Shown here: piece by piece, positions 11,553 to 23,002 of the stretch
Layout: every line of letters begins with the position of its first letter
Numbering within the stretch: the stretch's first letter is position 1
Source: Phallus indusiatus
Taxonomy: Eukaryota > Basidiomycota > Agaricomycetes > Phallales > Phallaceae
NCBI GenBank assembly: GCA_027605045.1
Contig: JAQFWX010000123.1
Span: 38,501 to 102,500, forward strand
DNA: 64,000 nt
Direction: 5' to 3'
Notes under the pieces: model-generated
Database searches by the model: none
What the model saw: the letters and a program-made list of their open reading frames with translations, nothing else
What the model was told of the DNA's origin: nothing
Program-made: the position numbers and the translations under genes

Positions 11553-13127
11553 TCATCTTCTTGATTCTTGAAAAATTTCAACTCCTAGACCCCGCAAAGC
11601 AGAAAGAACCTCATTAGGATCTTTATGTGTATCCACGTTAGAGCAATAATACAAATCCAAAAACTTGGCTCCCGTCAACATAACGACATCATAGAGGACG
11701 TCAAAGGAGATTTTACAATATCCCAGAATAAGCTTTTCAACTCGTAAGTCTGTAGGAATGGAGTATAACCCCTCGGTTCCACATTTGATCAAAGCAAAGG
11801 AATGAAGGTAGGGAAACGCCCTTGCTATCTCCAAGCTCGGTAAAGCGAAAGCTTTCTTCCAAACCTCATAGTTAATTGTCAGGTAGCGTACACTATGCGA
11901 CATCTTGTAGGCCAAATCGAGGACATGAGAATAGTTGGCTGGAGGGTTGTAGTTTCTGTAAGCCACCATAAATTGAGGCTGACAGAGATTGTGTTGTCGA
12001 TGATAATCCTGTTCAATGACAGACGGATGTGCCTTAATGACTAAATCATCCCCCGAGTTTTCTTCTAAGGCGAGATATCGATATGTAGAAAAATTAGAAA
12101 ATGCTTCCTGTGGAATCGTTTTGAGTACCTCGAAAGGCACGCCGGATCGGTCGATGGTTTGAATACTTTCATCCGACTCGTCGGGGTACTTGGAAACTGA
12201 GTACGACAGGCGAAAGTGTGATAACGCAACCAGCGGTCGAATGCACATTGCAAATGCCCGAATGTAGTCATAGCCTGAGAACCCGATCGCGAATAACTCT
12301 AGTCCAGTAAGCTTGGAAAAACCTAATCTGTTGAAATTCTCCAGGTTCGTTGAAGGCTCCAAGCCGGTTTCGATTCCGTCAGGATCATAGTCTCGACACC
12401 GAACTTGAAGATACTCCAAAGACGGACAACTTGATAGAAAATCCAGGAGCTCAAAGATGGTAGGTGCGGGCGTTTGAACTTCTATTGTAAAACGTGTTAA
12501 TCCGTGGTGCGGAAGCTTAGGCCATGGTAAGTCGAGCCCGCAAATATCGATTTCTCGAAGACAGGAGTTGTCAAAGTACATCGCCAATGGGTCATCAAAT
12601 GGTGCGACATCGTAATCATCAATAGAAATAGCCATACGATGCAATTGAAGTGGTGGTAGTTTAGAACTCTGGATGGCGTTACAAATCAAGTCCAGCTCGG
12701 TGCATCCAAGCGTTACATTCAAATAACGAAGACGGGACAAAATGGAGTATGCGTTAGATTCGAAGTATGAAGCTGAATCGTTTCCAGTTCTGGTATGCAA
12801 GTGGCGAGGCATGTAATCTGCCTCCCATGATAATGTGAGAGGAGCATTCCGGGATCTTTTCATGAATAGTTCTGTGATTGAAAGTTCATTGCCTAAATCG
12901 AAAAACGCCCATAGAGACGGCCATTGCAATGTCCATTCTCTCCAGTGGTGGCATACTTGCGAGATTTCCAGGGCAGTTATCCTACTGTACGGAGTGTTAA
13001 TTGCCAACGAGAAAATGATGTAGAGTATATCTGGACCGATCTTGTTTATCGCAAGTCTCGAGTTGTGAATGGCATTTAATCGAGATCTTCGATGTGCTTG
13101 ATCGATTTCCTGAGTTCTTGTGATCAT
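11553..13127 (-). CDS. F-box-like domain protein with LRR-like C-terminus
   Basis: An intronless 524-residue frame. The N-terminal segment (residues 26-75) contains INKIGPDILYIIFSLAI, ISQVCHHWREWTLQWPSLW and similar, the classic Agaricomycete F-box-like pattern: a hydrophobic helix, 'VC..WR' and a W-x-SLW motif. The remainder alternates hydrophobic leucine-rich strands (LEYLQVRC, LTGLELFAIG, RYLTINYEVW), consistent with an LRR-like substrate-binding part. Such proteins are expected to be substrate adaptors of SCF ubiquitin ligases. Fragments of close paralogs lie at 10858-11275 and 4150-4290, so this family has been duplicating and decaying locally. The start at MITRTQEIDQ is the first ATG before the F-box. 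Confidence 0.85.
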   Translation of the reverse strand: MITRTQEIDQAHRRSRLNAIHNSRLAINKIGPDILYIIFSLAINTPYSRITALEISQVCHHWREWTLQWPSLWAFFDLGNELSITELFMKRSRNAPLTLSWEADYMPRHLHTRTGNDSASYFESNAYSILSRLRYLNVTLGCTELDLICNAIQSSKLPPLQLHRMAISIDDYDVAPFDDPLAMYFDNSCLREIDICGLDLPWPKLPHHGLTRFTIEVQTPAPTIFELLDFLSSCPSLEYLQVRCRDYDPDGIETGLEPSTNLENFNRLGFSKLTGLELFAIGFSGYDYIRAFAMCIRPLVALSHFRLSYSVSKYPDESDESIQTIDRSGVPFEVLKTIPQEAFSNFSTYRYLALEENSGDDLVIKAHPSVIEQDYHRQHNLCQPQFMVAYRNYNPPANYSHVLDLAYKMSHSVRYLTINYEVWKKAFALPSLEIARAFPYLHSFALIKCGTEGLYSIPTDLRVEKLILGYCKISFDVLYDVVMLTGAKFLDLYYCSNVDTHKDPNEVLSALRGLGVEIFQESRR

Positions 13128-13447
13128 TATGAGAACTATGTGCGCGCAAGGGGAAAAAAATGATTACTCTATTCCGTTATGGCTGTCGAGAGTTGGAAAC
13201 ATTTGTTATAAACTTCCAATTTCTTCACAACTTGGGAACACCAAGTACGTTGTCAAGAATAATGAACAATAGTGAGTCGGCTTCACATGGCCGGACAAAA
13301 ACCATAAACCTCGACTTCGGCAAACGCCGTGCTTCATTCAGCGGTTAAACGTCAAAGCATTGTCATTTGGTAGTTTACAGAAGTCGTGCAAATAGATCGT
13401 GAAAAACCGTAAATATATATATCCAAAGAAATATCCTGAGCTTAATC

Positions 13448-14445
13448 CTACGACGGACGCGGAACTCGAAGCGGTGGGACTGGTGAGTGTATTGTCGTGA
13501 GTCTCGAAGACGATGTTTGCTTTCTGCTGCCGGTAGGTCTTTGAGTAGATTCCGAAGGCCTTGAGGAACTAGGCAAGACCAAATTTCAGCCGTAAATATC
13601 AAAAGTCATAATTTCTCACATACCTTTCTTTATGAAAACGCAAGGGTGCAGTAGAAGGAGCTTGAGCACGAGAACGAGAGGCTTGAGGCTGATGCTGATG
13701 CTGATGCTGATGGGATCGATTTGCAGACAGTTCTCCCTTGGAGGCAGTAGATTGTCGCTTTAAGCTCATATTTCGCAATGCCTTTTCCAATTCTTGGATT
13801 CTGGTTTCATAGCTTGCTTTCTGGGCTCTGTCCAGGCTGGTCTGCTCGTAAAGATCGGTCAACGCGATGGACAATCGGATCGCAAGCAGCTTAATAATGT
13901 GTATGGATCGAAATTGCTTCCATGGGACTGATAAGTCTCAATGTGCACGAAAAGAGGAGCTAGCTACCTTATCAGGATTGCTCGGCAGATCTTCCAGAAG
14001 ATTCTGAACTTTCTGGATCATGCGGTTAGTAGCTTGAACGGTGATCGCCTTGTTGTTCAAACTTTCAAGTATCGTATCTAGCACATCTTCAATCTGTTTC
14101 TTTTGGTCGGCAGAAACGGCGGAAGACGATGACGATGACGAGGCAGATGTAGCAGGCGCGAAGTCGACACATAATTTACGTCCAATTCGGGAACTACCGG
14201 TAAGCATATTCGCTCGACAAAGCGGGCATGAATGACCTTGGATTTGGCCGAGACATTGTCCGCAAAATACATGTCCTGATGAAAGAATTTAAAATGATTG
14301 ACAGTTAAAAATGCACCCCCCGATTGCGCAAATGCGCGGTAACCTTGCTCTGCTCACCACAAGGAATGGAGTAGCATTGTCTTTGTGGAGAATATTTCTC
14401 AAGGCAAATATCGCAAGTCGACGATGGATCAATGGTAAGTGGCAT
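13448..14445 (-). CDS. RING-finger protein, probable E3 ubiquitin ligase
   Basis: Four exons: 14358-14445, 13968-14275, 13624-13927 and 13448-13559. Exon 1 starts MPLTIDPSSTCDICLEKYSP and carries the first RING cysteines. Exon 2 continues with GHVFCGQCLGQIQGHSCPLC, which completes a C3HC4 RING (C-x2-C, C-x-H-x2-C-x2-C, C-x2-C). A Ser-rich linker and helical segments follow, then a heptad-like stretch (ALTDLYEQTSLDRAQ, IQELEKALRNM) suggesting a coiled coil. The tail has an HQHQHQHQ run from a CTGATG microsatellite and is basic and Pro-rich. Frames join cleanly at all three introns (40-82 nt). The role as an E3 follows from the RING only. The substrate is unknown. Confidence 0.85.
13685..13715. 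repeat. CTGATG hexanucleotide microsatellite inside the RING gene
   Basis: About four tandem copies of 'ctgatg' lie within exon 3 of the RING-finger gene. They encode the His-Gln alternation HQHQHQHQ. Copy number is likely to vary between strains without breaking the frame, because the unit is six bases. Confidence 0.75.
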
Positions 14446-14739
14446 GAGGAGACAACGTGTGTGAATTAATGGCACATTCTTTGTGCAGATGCAGTGGAAA
14501 GCCAGTAACGTGCAGAGTGACAGTCACAGCTACGGGACCCTCGTTCCGAGACTACGTTGTATCCTTCGGGACATCACGTACATCCAAATCGCTTTCCTGC
14601 CAGATAAAAAAAGACCGCATATCGTTCCACAACACCTCTATAAGGCTTACAAGTGAAGACCCTGCTGTCAGGCGATACCAATTTCATCGCTCAAAATTGC
14701 TGAATTTGACTCATTTCTTAAGGACTACTAACAACGCTC

Positions 14740-14882
14740 AATTAAATGATCTACATAAATATGGACAGAGTTATATACTACTAATATGTTATCAATGGTA
14801 TGTGGGGTGTGTAAGGGTGTGTAATTAAATGATCTACATAAATATAGACAGAATTATATACTACTAATATGCTATCTGGTGT
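14740..14882. repeat. Two-copy tandem repeat of about 83 bp
   Basis: A roughly 58-bp core beginning 'aattaaatgatctacataaa' at 14740 recurs at 14823 with two or three mismatches. Each copy is followed by a GTGTG-rich run. It occupies the short gap between the 3' end of the monooxygenase gene and the start of the RING gene. No function is evident. Confidence 0.8.
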
Positions 14883-14918
14883 GTGGGGTGCGTATCAGAC
14901 TTATCGCCAGGCATTTAT

Positions 14919-16305
14919 TCATACATCGTCTGGACGATTGACCAACCCAGACACCCTCCATGCCGCCTGTTTCCGAATCGGTCCGATACTCATCAAAGCC
15001 TTGAACAAAAAGTTCCGTAAACTGACTTTCCAGCTAGACCCAGCCCCAAATGCCAAAAATCTTGTCATTGTCATCGCCAATCCAACGACCCGCTTGCCAG
15101 CTTCATGTCGTTTCGTTCCATATTTTAATAAAACCGCTTCTTTAGTCGCGACGCTTGGTGCGTTCAGATGTGCGTGAATGGTGTTCGCAGCAGATATCGC
15201 GTCGCATATTCCAAGATTCATGCCTTGTCCACCGACAGGCGAATGCACGTGTGCAGCATCACCGATCAATAAGACGTGCGTATTCCCAATCTTAGCAGTG
15301 TAAGTGTCGGCCAGAGCAGCACGTACGCGATATCGAGATGACACGAGAACAGAAGAGATGGTGAGAGGAGTACTGAAAGGACTCCGCTTGTTGATTTCTT
15401 GTTGCAGATATTCGATTGGTGGGTTGTGGGGAATTTCACCTTTTCCGGAGGGCACGCCCAAGCCAATTCGCCACATGAGTCTGTTCGGGTCAGAAGATGG
15501 TAATGGTATCATGAGAATGTAACGGTCCAAAAGGAAGGTGGGCTGATCTTTGCGAAGAAGCTCCGGAAGAGGATCTTGGAGGTATACGTCCGCCAATGCC
15601 ATTTGGAACGCATCTGACTCGCTGGCGTCGTCATAGGAAGCACCTGTCAAGGGATTCTTGAAGTCTATCCCGACCAAATGTCTGACCTGTGGATTGGCCA
15701 CGATATTAGTACTATAATCTTGTATCATCGAGTCCGTGAACTTACGGTAGAGTGCGCCCCGTCCGCGGCTATGATATACTTGGTAACAATGGTCGAGTTA
15801 TCGGCGAATAAAACTTCAGCCTTGGCTTCGTGAATCCTTTTGATACCAATGATTTCCTTTCCGCGTTGTATATGAATACCCAAGTCGTTCAACTGTTTTT
15901 GCAAAATGTCTTCGACATCACTCTGGGAAATGAGAATAGAGAAAGGGTATTGGGTGTACTTGGCAAGGAGACCCATGTCGATATCAACAATGGTATGTTC
16001 AGCGGTAGTTTTGAAACTGATGCCGTCGCATCTTATTCCTCGTTCTAAGAGCGCATCCGCTGCTCCAAGAGTGTTGAGGAGCTTTGAGGATTACTTTGTC
16101 AGGACTATATGAATCATTATCGATGGGTAGATTGTATATTTACCTCAATTGTATGAGCGTGAACGACAGCAGCTCTTGCACCGTTTCTGTTTGATGCAGA
16201 GGCGTCGACGATCTGAACGTCAATGCCCTTTTTGGCCAATGCAATAGCAGCGGCGGATCCGGTAGGACCAGCACCGACGACTAGGACTTGTGTTTCGTTG
16301 GACAT
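14919..16305 (-). CDS. FAD-dependent monooxygenase (PheA/TfdB-like)
   Basis: Three exons (16144-16305, 15746-16081, 14919-15686) give 421 residues with clean phase-0 junctions. The N-terminus has the Rossmann FAD-binding GAGPTGSAAAIALAKKG (GxGxxG). The middle has AADGAHSTVR, the DG motif binding FAD and NAD(P)H. The second FAD motif is LLIGDAAHVHSPVGGQGMNL (GD motif). This is the class A aromatic hydroxylase fold, which uses NAD(P)H and O2 to hydroxylate phenolic or polyketide-type substrates. It is shorter than phenol 2-monooxygenases, which have an extra C-terminal thioredoxin-like domain, so it resembles the compact fungal members. The substrate cannot be inferred. No biosynthetic cluster surrounds it. 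Confidence 0.9.
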
Positions 16306-17039
16306 TTGAGTAGTTGTAGAGTAAATGATGTGACGTGATGTTGTGTTGTTAACTTGTTATGTTGTTCTGAGACTGACTATCGAGCCCTTTTAAAAGAACG
16401 AGAGTGAGCGAAACATTACGTCTAAGGTCCCGGTCTAACACTTACAGAAGGCCCGTCATGATCCGGAGCTTCTTCTCAGTCAAATCAGAGCCGACGGTCT
16501 CGCAAGGACTCCATGACTCCATCTCGAAATTAGGAAAACATGATATTGCAACAATGAGAAGAAGGGGAGCATCATCGGAGCCTGTATACACATTACGCAT
16601 GAAAAATCCGTTTGACATGGGGATTGGCTTACAGCGAATTCTGCCCAGACGGCTGCTTTTAATAGCATCAAAGCGTGATCTTGTTGGAGAAGTGCGAAAG
16701 AGCTTGTGGTAGAAGTTGAATCGCCAATGAGATTCAGCACAATGACGCTGACTAAGCATCGTCCGTTGTCCGCGAAACAGCGGTGTCGGTCTTTCTATCG
16801 AGTACGGTATTTCGGAAAGGTCGTTCTGACCGACGTTAAATAATGGAACGCGATCCAGACGGTCATACGTCGATACCTCAGGGTTATTGTCACCATGTAC
16901 AGGTATTACAAATTATAATAATCAACTATAAACGTTTCCAACCCACAAAAAGTGCTTTATGTAAAACCAAGTTTTGTCAACTGATTTGTACCTTGCCGTC
17001 TGAGAAGAAAGTAATTTTCGTTGTATCAGTCACATTAGC

Positions 17040-17615
17040 ATGGTAATTGCAAAGCTTCGACAGTCGTTTCAATAGCAATGCAATGGGAAGCCAGCATCGC
17101 TCTAACAAGGTGATATAGCTTGCCTTCCGCATCCAAGTCAAGATCAAAAATGTCCCAATCAGAATTTTGGTCCACAGAAGCGATAGTTTCTTGACATCCA
17201 TAATTCTTACGAGTTTAGGCTCCAATTTTGACGGATAAAAACAGTCAATTAAGTTGTATAGATCGTCTAACGCAGCAATCATGTACCTGTTTAGGACACG
17301 AGTGTTGGAACGAGCAGTTGCTAAAATCATTGATTGTATGACTTACGACCAGTTAAAGTGATATAAATAATTGTTTAACAGGGTGCAGGCGCGATCATAC
17401 GAGGGAAGGTATTCTGCGTAAGTATCAATAGTTAACGGGTCTTGATCTCGCGGAGGACAAGGAAACAATAGGTTTCGATAGAAGATATGCGGAGTATAAT
17501 GACTAGAATCCGGCGAATTGTTGACATCTGGTGATCTGAAACCATCAATACTCGTAGTAAGTATATGACGACGAGACGATTCTTTGTACACTTCATTTGA
17601 TCCTATGATACACAT
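17040..17615 (-). pseudogene. Fungal-specific transcription factor middle domain, frameshifted
   Basis: The minus-strand exon 17343-17615 ends YLPSYDRACTLLNNYLYHFN. After a short intron the text continues MDVKKLSLLW (about 17200), then DLDLDAEGKLYHLVRAMLAS (about 17100). This is the start of the fungal Zn2Cys6-associated transcription-factor domain (PF04082 type). The last two pieces lie in different frames, and the change falls at a run of five T's (about 17142-17146). Deleting two T's would join them. No Zn2Cys6 cluster was found upstream (17.6-18.9 kb), and the domain downstream of about 17040 is not recognisable. I read it as a decayed gene. A sequencing error in the T run would rescue this junction only. 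Confidence 0.6.
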
Positions 17616-17619
17616 CGTT

Positions 17620-19106
17620 TGTCAACGAAAAGCGCTGAGCGCATTGATGCCATTCATAAACAATACATACCTCCGAAGCACGAGTGATGTTGCCAGCCTG
17701 TGTGTACTTGAACCTGCGACTTGTATTGGAGGAATAGCAGTAGAGGAATGTACGTAAGTACACCACTTTCGATGGACTGCGGGAATCCAAGTCAGATCAA
17801 GAGGGTTGGGGAGACTAAAATTGGGTATTGTTTTCATGGTCATTTTTTTTCTGCAGTTTATGTGCAATGGATTGCCTTTCCCGAGTCCATCATGGGTTCT
17901 CAAAGTCACGCGGGTGACCGGTGCCGGTGACCGAGCATCATATCTCAACAGACTGGAAGACGTCTCGACAACACCCTCCAACACAGACACGAAAATTCTC
18001 AATGTCGACGGCTTATCCACGAGGACAACCCAATCAAAAATCTCAGATGCAACAGACGCTTGTCTGGTGATACTTCTAAAGCCAATCTAGACGGAGGTCG
18101 AAGCTCTTCAGTCGTTTTGGCCTTGACATCGATTCGTACGCCGAACCCTCGCGCCGGTTGCCTGCCAACCGAAGGTGAAACCCATTGTGCAGAGGCTCAT
18201 ACGCGCACGTCGATGTTCCCTTCCAAATATAACGGCGCGATTGATGCGAAGACTTTGTCACCGGCGTACCACCACCCACGACAAAGCAATGGCTGAGAAA
18301 CCCGCTTTGCTCAGTGATTACATCCACGTCAAAAGAGCTGATCATCTCACCTCGCTCTGGTTTCATGAGTGAACCCCATGAAGTCGATAATATGCTCTTT
18401 CGCACCGAAGTTGCTCATAGCGGTCGTACGAAGATGAACTACTATCGGAGGGGCTACGAAGCGTGCGGCATGGGTTGTTGCGATAACTCAACTTTGGTTG
18501 CTATGATTAGAAGAAAGCACGTTGTGGAGAAAGTTAAACCCAAGCTCAATGACTCGGACAAGACGCCGGTACCGGCCATTCCACCTCTGACGGAGAATAT
18601 CGTATAGTTAGTATGTGTCCAACATATAATATTCTTCGTAAAGAAAAGGATTTATAATTCAGAAAATCCAGAGCTGCCTCAAAAAATGCTTTTGATCCTT
18701 CGGCATGTCTCGGTATAAGGACAACAGCCCTTTGTTCTTCCCGAACTTCAAAGGTGATCGCATCGATTGAGATGAACAAGAAAACAGTGTATGATTCAAA
18801 CATGCAATAGCAGGATTGCACCAATTCTTGACATCGGATATAATCTACACATCTACATACATATCACTTGAGTTCTTTGTCCTCAGTGTCCGTGGACCCA
18901 CGTATAGTCGCGTCCTTGGAGATAACGCCATTCACGTCCACCCATCGTCCACTGTCCTTTACATCTCTTCCCATGTCCTGTCCACTTGAACCACATCGTT
19001 GTCCATCGCCACGCAACATACATTATAAAAAGGAAGCAGTACGGACATGCTTCGTAGTCTCAACAACCTCATACATTCAGCGATCCAAAACTTGAAAGCG
19101 CCTAAA
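17620..19106. other. Intergenic stretch without a supported gene
   Basis: Frames of about 60-130 codons exist on both strands, but none has a recognisable domain, and overlapping frames are equally open. It could hold the lost N-terminus of the adjacent transcription-factor relic. I looked for a Cys6 cluster on the minus strand and did not see one. Nothing else is evident. Confidence 0.4.
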
Positions 19107-19259
19107 TGATAAAGTCAATTTTGACAAATGCTCGACAGGAAGACATCGCGTCCTTCACCCGTCCGCTTGGGAGAAAAGAGAATGAAGTTCGTCAAACCGA
19201 AACGGGCGCTTTGGGATCCGGTTCGTGTCTTGTCGCGTCTTTTATATCGAAAGCCAGGC

Positions 19260-20515
19260 TGATTACATAACACGCCCTTTCTTCTTCGATGAAACGACAG
19301 CCGTTCCAGACAGTACCAAAGACGGCGACGAAGATATCAGCGAGAGCCAACGGGAGGATGAAACTCTCCTTATACCCAACAATCCCACCGCAGCCATGTG
19401 TTTGGTGAAAGTCAGTGGTCATTGTCTTTAAATTCGAATATCGAATTCAAACGTCACTGAATATCTCGTCGCCTTTGCACTAAACTAAATAGCTCCCGCA
19501 ATATTTGCTTCAGCGATGGTCAGCGGTTGACAAAGAAGGCCGCCAGTTGGGCACTTTGAGAGTTTGGGATATGGAGAACCCTGAAACAGGGCTGCCTTAC
19601 ATGACAATTTACACGCCATCTGAGAAGTATCCGCATAAAATGGAGGAGTTCGATATTTTGGTTCATGATGATGACGTGAAGAATTCTTACGTTTTCGCGA
19701 CTGAAGCGGAGGATGTCAGAAACGACGGGGACAGTACGGAAGCAGAACCTCGGGCGGGTAAGTTTCTGATCTGATTCATTCTTACGAACGAATTATATGA
19801 CAATCCCGTTTCCCATCAGGATACAAAGTTCTCGCTGGAAAAGTAACCTGCAGGTATGCTGCGCAACCAGTGTGCGATGAAGCATACAGCAGACGAATGC
19901 AGGAGCGGTACGAAACCGCTCGGGCGAGGAGACATGTAAGGAGGGTGGAATATCCGGACATCATCAGAATGCAGGGGAAAAATCGGTCTCAGAAAGACAT
20001 AATCAACACCGCAATTGTCAGTTATTTTTCAACTTTTCTTTTTTTAAAAAAAAAATGTTCTTTGACTTACATCTCCTCTGAACTTTTTAGAAAAAATCAA
20101 AAGATGCGATGAGGGGCGGAAATCCGAAGGACAAGTTCACTCGACTCCAGTCTAGTGAACTGTTCGATCTACTGTTCACTGCTTTCGGAGAAAAACAAAT
20201 TTGGGGTATCAAAGAGCTTCACACCCGTACCCGACAACCCATGGTGCATCTCAAAGACCAACTCCCCAAGCTCGCTGAAAGAGTGACTAGCGGCAAGGTC
20301 AGTATATGTAACATTTTCAAGCTGAACTTTTCCGCCTCGTTATGAAAATTCTGATGCGCTTCTTCCAGAACAAGGGAAAATGGTCGTTGAGACCTGATTT
20401 TGAGAAGGTTCGGGATACTTTGTTAGTCGAGGCAAGTGGGGTCGCGAGCGGGAGCGGACAAAACAGTGGCGGCGAAGATGACGATAATGATGATGATATG
20501 GAAGTAGTTATGTAG
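19260..20515 (+). CDS. Transcription initiation factor IIF, beta subunit (RAP30/Tfg2)
   Basis: General transcription factor binding RNA polymerase II with TFIIF alpha. Exons: (start unresolved)-19410, 19493-19757, 19820-20016, 20091-20297 and 20369-20515. The acidic N-terminus ends in AAMCLVK, and the next exon begins LPQYLLQRWSAVDKEG, equivalent to WLVKVPKxLxxxW of RAP30. GYKVLAGKVTCRYAAQPV with EAYSRRMQERYE matches the 'G.v...aeCrP...Y..lkr' region. The C-terminal winged helix is DLLFTAFGEKQIWGIKELHT, then RQPMVHLKDQLPKLAE, then NKGKWSLRPDFE. The protein ends in an acidic tail. The initiator is not settled: the frame upstream of 19260 has no ATG before a stop. An ATG at 19107 would join through an intron with donor at about 19227 and acceptor before 19300. 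Confidence 0.85.
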
Positions 20516-20900
20516 AGCGAATTATGTTATAATACATGTTTAACTAAAAATATATAATGTATGTCTTCAATTCCAGTGAATGTATGCGATCATGACATGA
20601 GTGAGAGGCTGGCAAAGTTGCTCTTTAGCTTGAGCGATGAGTTTGTGATGGGTTGGATCGGGGAAGTTTGAGGTTTTGCGGCTTAGTAAAGATTCAAAGC
20701 TCAGAACTTAACCTGGAAGTCGGGATCAATTATTTCATTGCCCAAATTTCGGCTCAATCCCAGGGTCTATGCGTTTATTTGGCGCGTTGTTAAAAAAAAT
20801 CAATGTTTGAATCAACAGTATTGTTGTGTAAACACTACTTGTATTTCGAGGGAAACGGATACTTTTTTTTAATAGGTCAAGACATAAAAGAGTTCGATGA

Positions 20901-23002
20901 TTAAAAATCAAGCAGACTGTTCCAAAGGTTGTTGCAAGGCTCATCGTCTAACCCCGCCAAAGAAGGCTGAACGACATTGCTGAGCTCAACATTTCCGTTA
21001 AAGGCCAATCTTGCTAGTGAGAGCGTGTTGTTCCCGGGTACAAATTCATGCCAGTTGGGAGCCGGAGAAACGAAGGGATTTTTAATAAAATTGGTCCAGA
21101 CAGTTTGCATCGTTGCTGACAATGTTTTCTCCGGTCCAGAAGCGGTAGTCGTGTTAAATGTTCCAAAAATCTCTTGAACTACCGGGAAAAAGAAGACGTT
21201 AGTGCGCATAGGATACGGGGAGGTGCCAAATAAACCAACTTTCAGTCGAATGCCAAGCTCCAGCATTTGGGAATGCCTGTAAATCAGCGAACACGGCACC
21301 TGAAAAATCTACATTAGAAACACTGTCTACTCCAAAGAACGGTAACAATCACCGTATACATAGCGGAATACATTCTGTATTCCAGACTGAACATAAGACG
21401 TCGTCGTTAACTCAGCTGGACTTTGAAAATTATGAGCGTATAAATTGAAGTGACCAAGATATCATGATTCGTACCACAAGAAAACAACATCCCTGAAAAC
21501 AAGAGGTATAATCTCCAAGTCAGTAAACCCTGGGTACACCGCTCTAACTTCATCGGTATCGACCAAAGACCCGAGAAGTCCCTGTAGGAATGTTGTAAGG
21601 TTGGTAACACCGACGACAAACAATGTTCCATCGTCTTGATTAGCACCAATCAGAATGGGGACTCGCGCAGTTTTATTTGCTTTAATGCGTTGGTATGGAT
21701 CGGGAAAAACGGTGACGCTACGGAATGCGAAGGTATTTGGGAGGTAATAACCGGGAATGAACAAAATGATCGTACTTATCGACTACAAGGCTTCCGAATC
21801 CTAGGCCAGAAGGACCATTCAGCCACGCTGAGATCGAGGAAGCAGGAACAGATTTTAAGCAAGCAAGTCTGTCGGCCCCAGGAGCTTGATCGCAATTTAC
21901 GGCTTTGGAAAATACGTCAAAATTGGTGAAATCAGGGGTTGTAAGCATCGATGATGCCGCGCCAGATTCCATGATAGCAGCACGAAATGGCGGATTTACA
22001 TGGTGTCGCTGAAGAATGTTTGCAACGGACTGAGATCCGGCACTTTCGCCCTTATTGTTATAATTAATCCCGAGAAGGATTTAAAAAAAGAAGAAGTTTA
22101 CGCACTACGATCGTCACTAAATTTGGATCACCACCAAAAGCTGCGATGTTGTCCTGCACCCATTTCAACGTCAGGTCTTGATCCATGAAACCAAGGTTTT
22201 CTTTATTGGGGAAGAGTTCTTCTCCTTCTGGAAATCCGAATACATTTGTACGGTAATTAATGGTAACGACGACTATTCCATGGTTTTGAGCTATATGCAA
22301 CTGGAGGACAACTTCGTGAAGCACTGAAAAGCGGTTTTGAGAACGTACTTACGCCATCATATTGGGGAACACGACCAGAGCCGAATTGGAGTGATCCACC
22401 ATGAACTAAATAAATAATGATTTAAAATAAAAAGGTGTGGAAAAGCGCTTGAGCTTACTCCAAACCATAACCGGTCTAGTAGGAGAAGGATTTTCCTCCT
22501 GCGGAGCCCATACGTTCCTTTGATATGTTCAAATTAAGGTATAGTTCGGTGAATAAAGTAACTTACAAAAAGAGGCAATCCTCACTTTCAGGAAGGGGTG
22601 GTGTGTTGAACAATCCCTCAATGAACGCCTGAGTGGCAAAAATGAATTGCTGAATACATGACGGTCCAAACGAAGTAGCATTGCGTATTTCGGTAGAAAT
22701 CAATTGTTGAGGGGGCTCCCAGCGAAGAGCACCGATGGGTGGTTGTGCGTATGGCTACCGATGAGAAAAACAATCAATAGCATTGCTAGTGAAACTTGCT
22801 GACATTTCTCACAATTCCTTTAAATGACATGACTGAAAATTGCTGGGTGAGTGATCTCCAAAAAACCAGTTTGGTCGCAAGACTAACCTCCATCTTCAAT
22901 AGAACCCTGAAGGATCCCCGATGTTGTGGTGACAACTGGGATACCTATTCCAAGACATCCTCCGATGAGTACAGCAACTACGAAAGAAAACCCTAGCAAC
23001 AT
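20901..23002 (-). CDS. Secreted type B carboxylesterase/lipase
   Basis: Starts at 23002 with MLLGFSFVVAVLIGGCLGIG, a signal peptide, followed by the family's usual VTTTSGILQGS strand. Exons recovered include IVVVTINYRTNVFGFP (about 22240-22290), then NLGFMDQDLTLKWVQDNIAA and FGGDPN (about 22130-22200). After an intron comes the nucleophile elbow GESAGSQSVANIL (about 22010-22050), with Ser in GESAG, and AAIMESGAASS. The C-terminal part contains WTNFIKNPFVSPAPNWHEF, as in fungal esterases of this family. At least six short introns interrupt it. The enzyme would hydrolyse extracellular esters. The substrate is not predictable. No inactivating change was found, although not every junction was verified. 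Confidence 0.85.
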
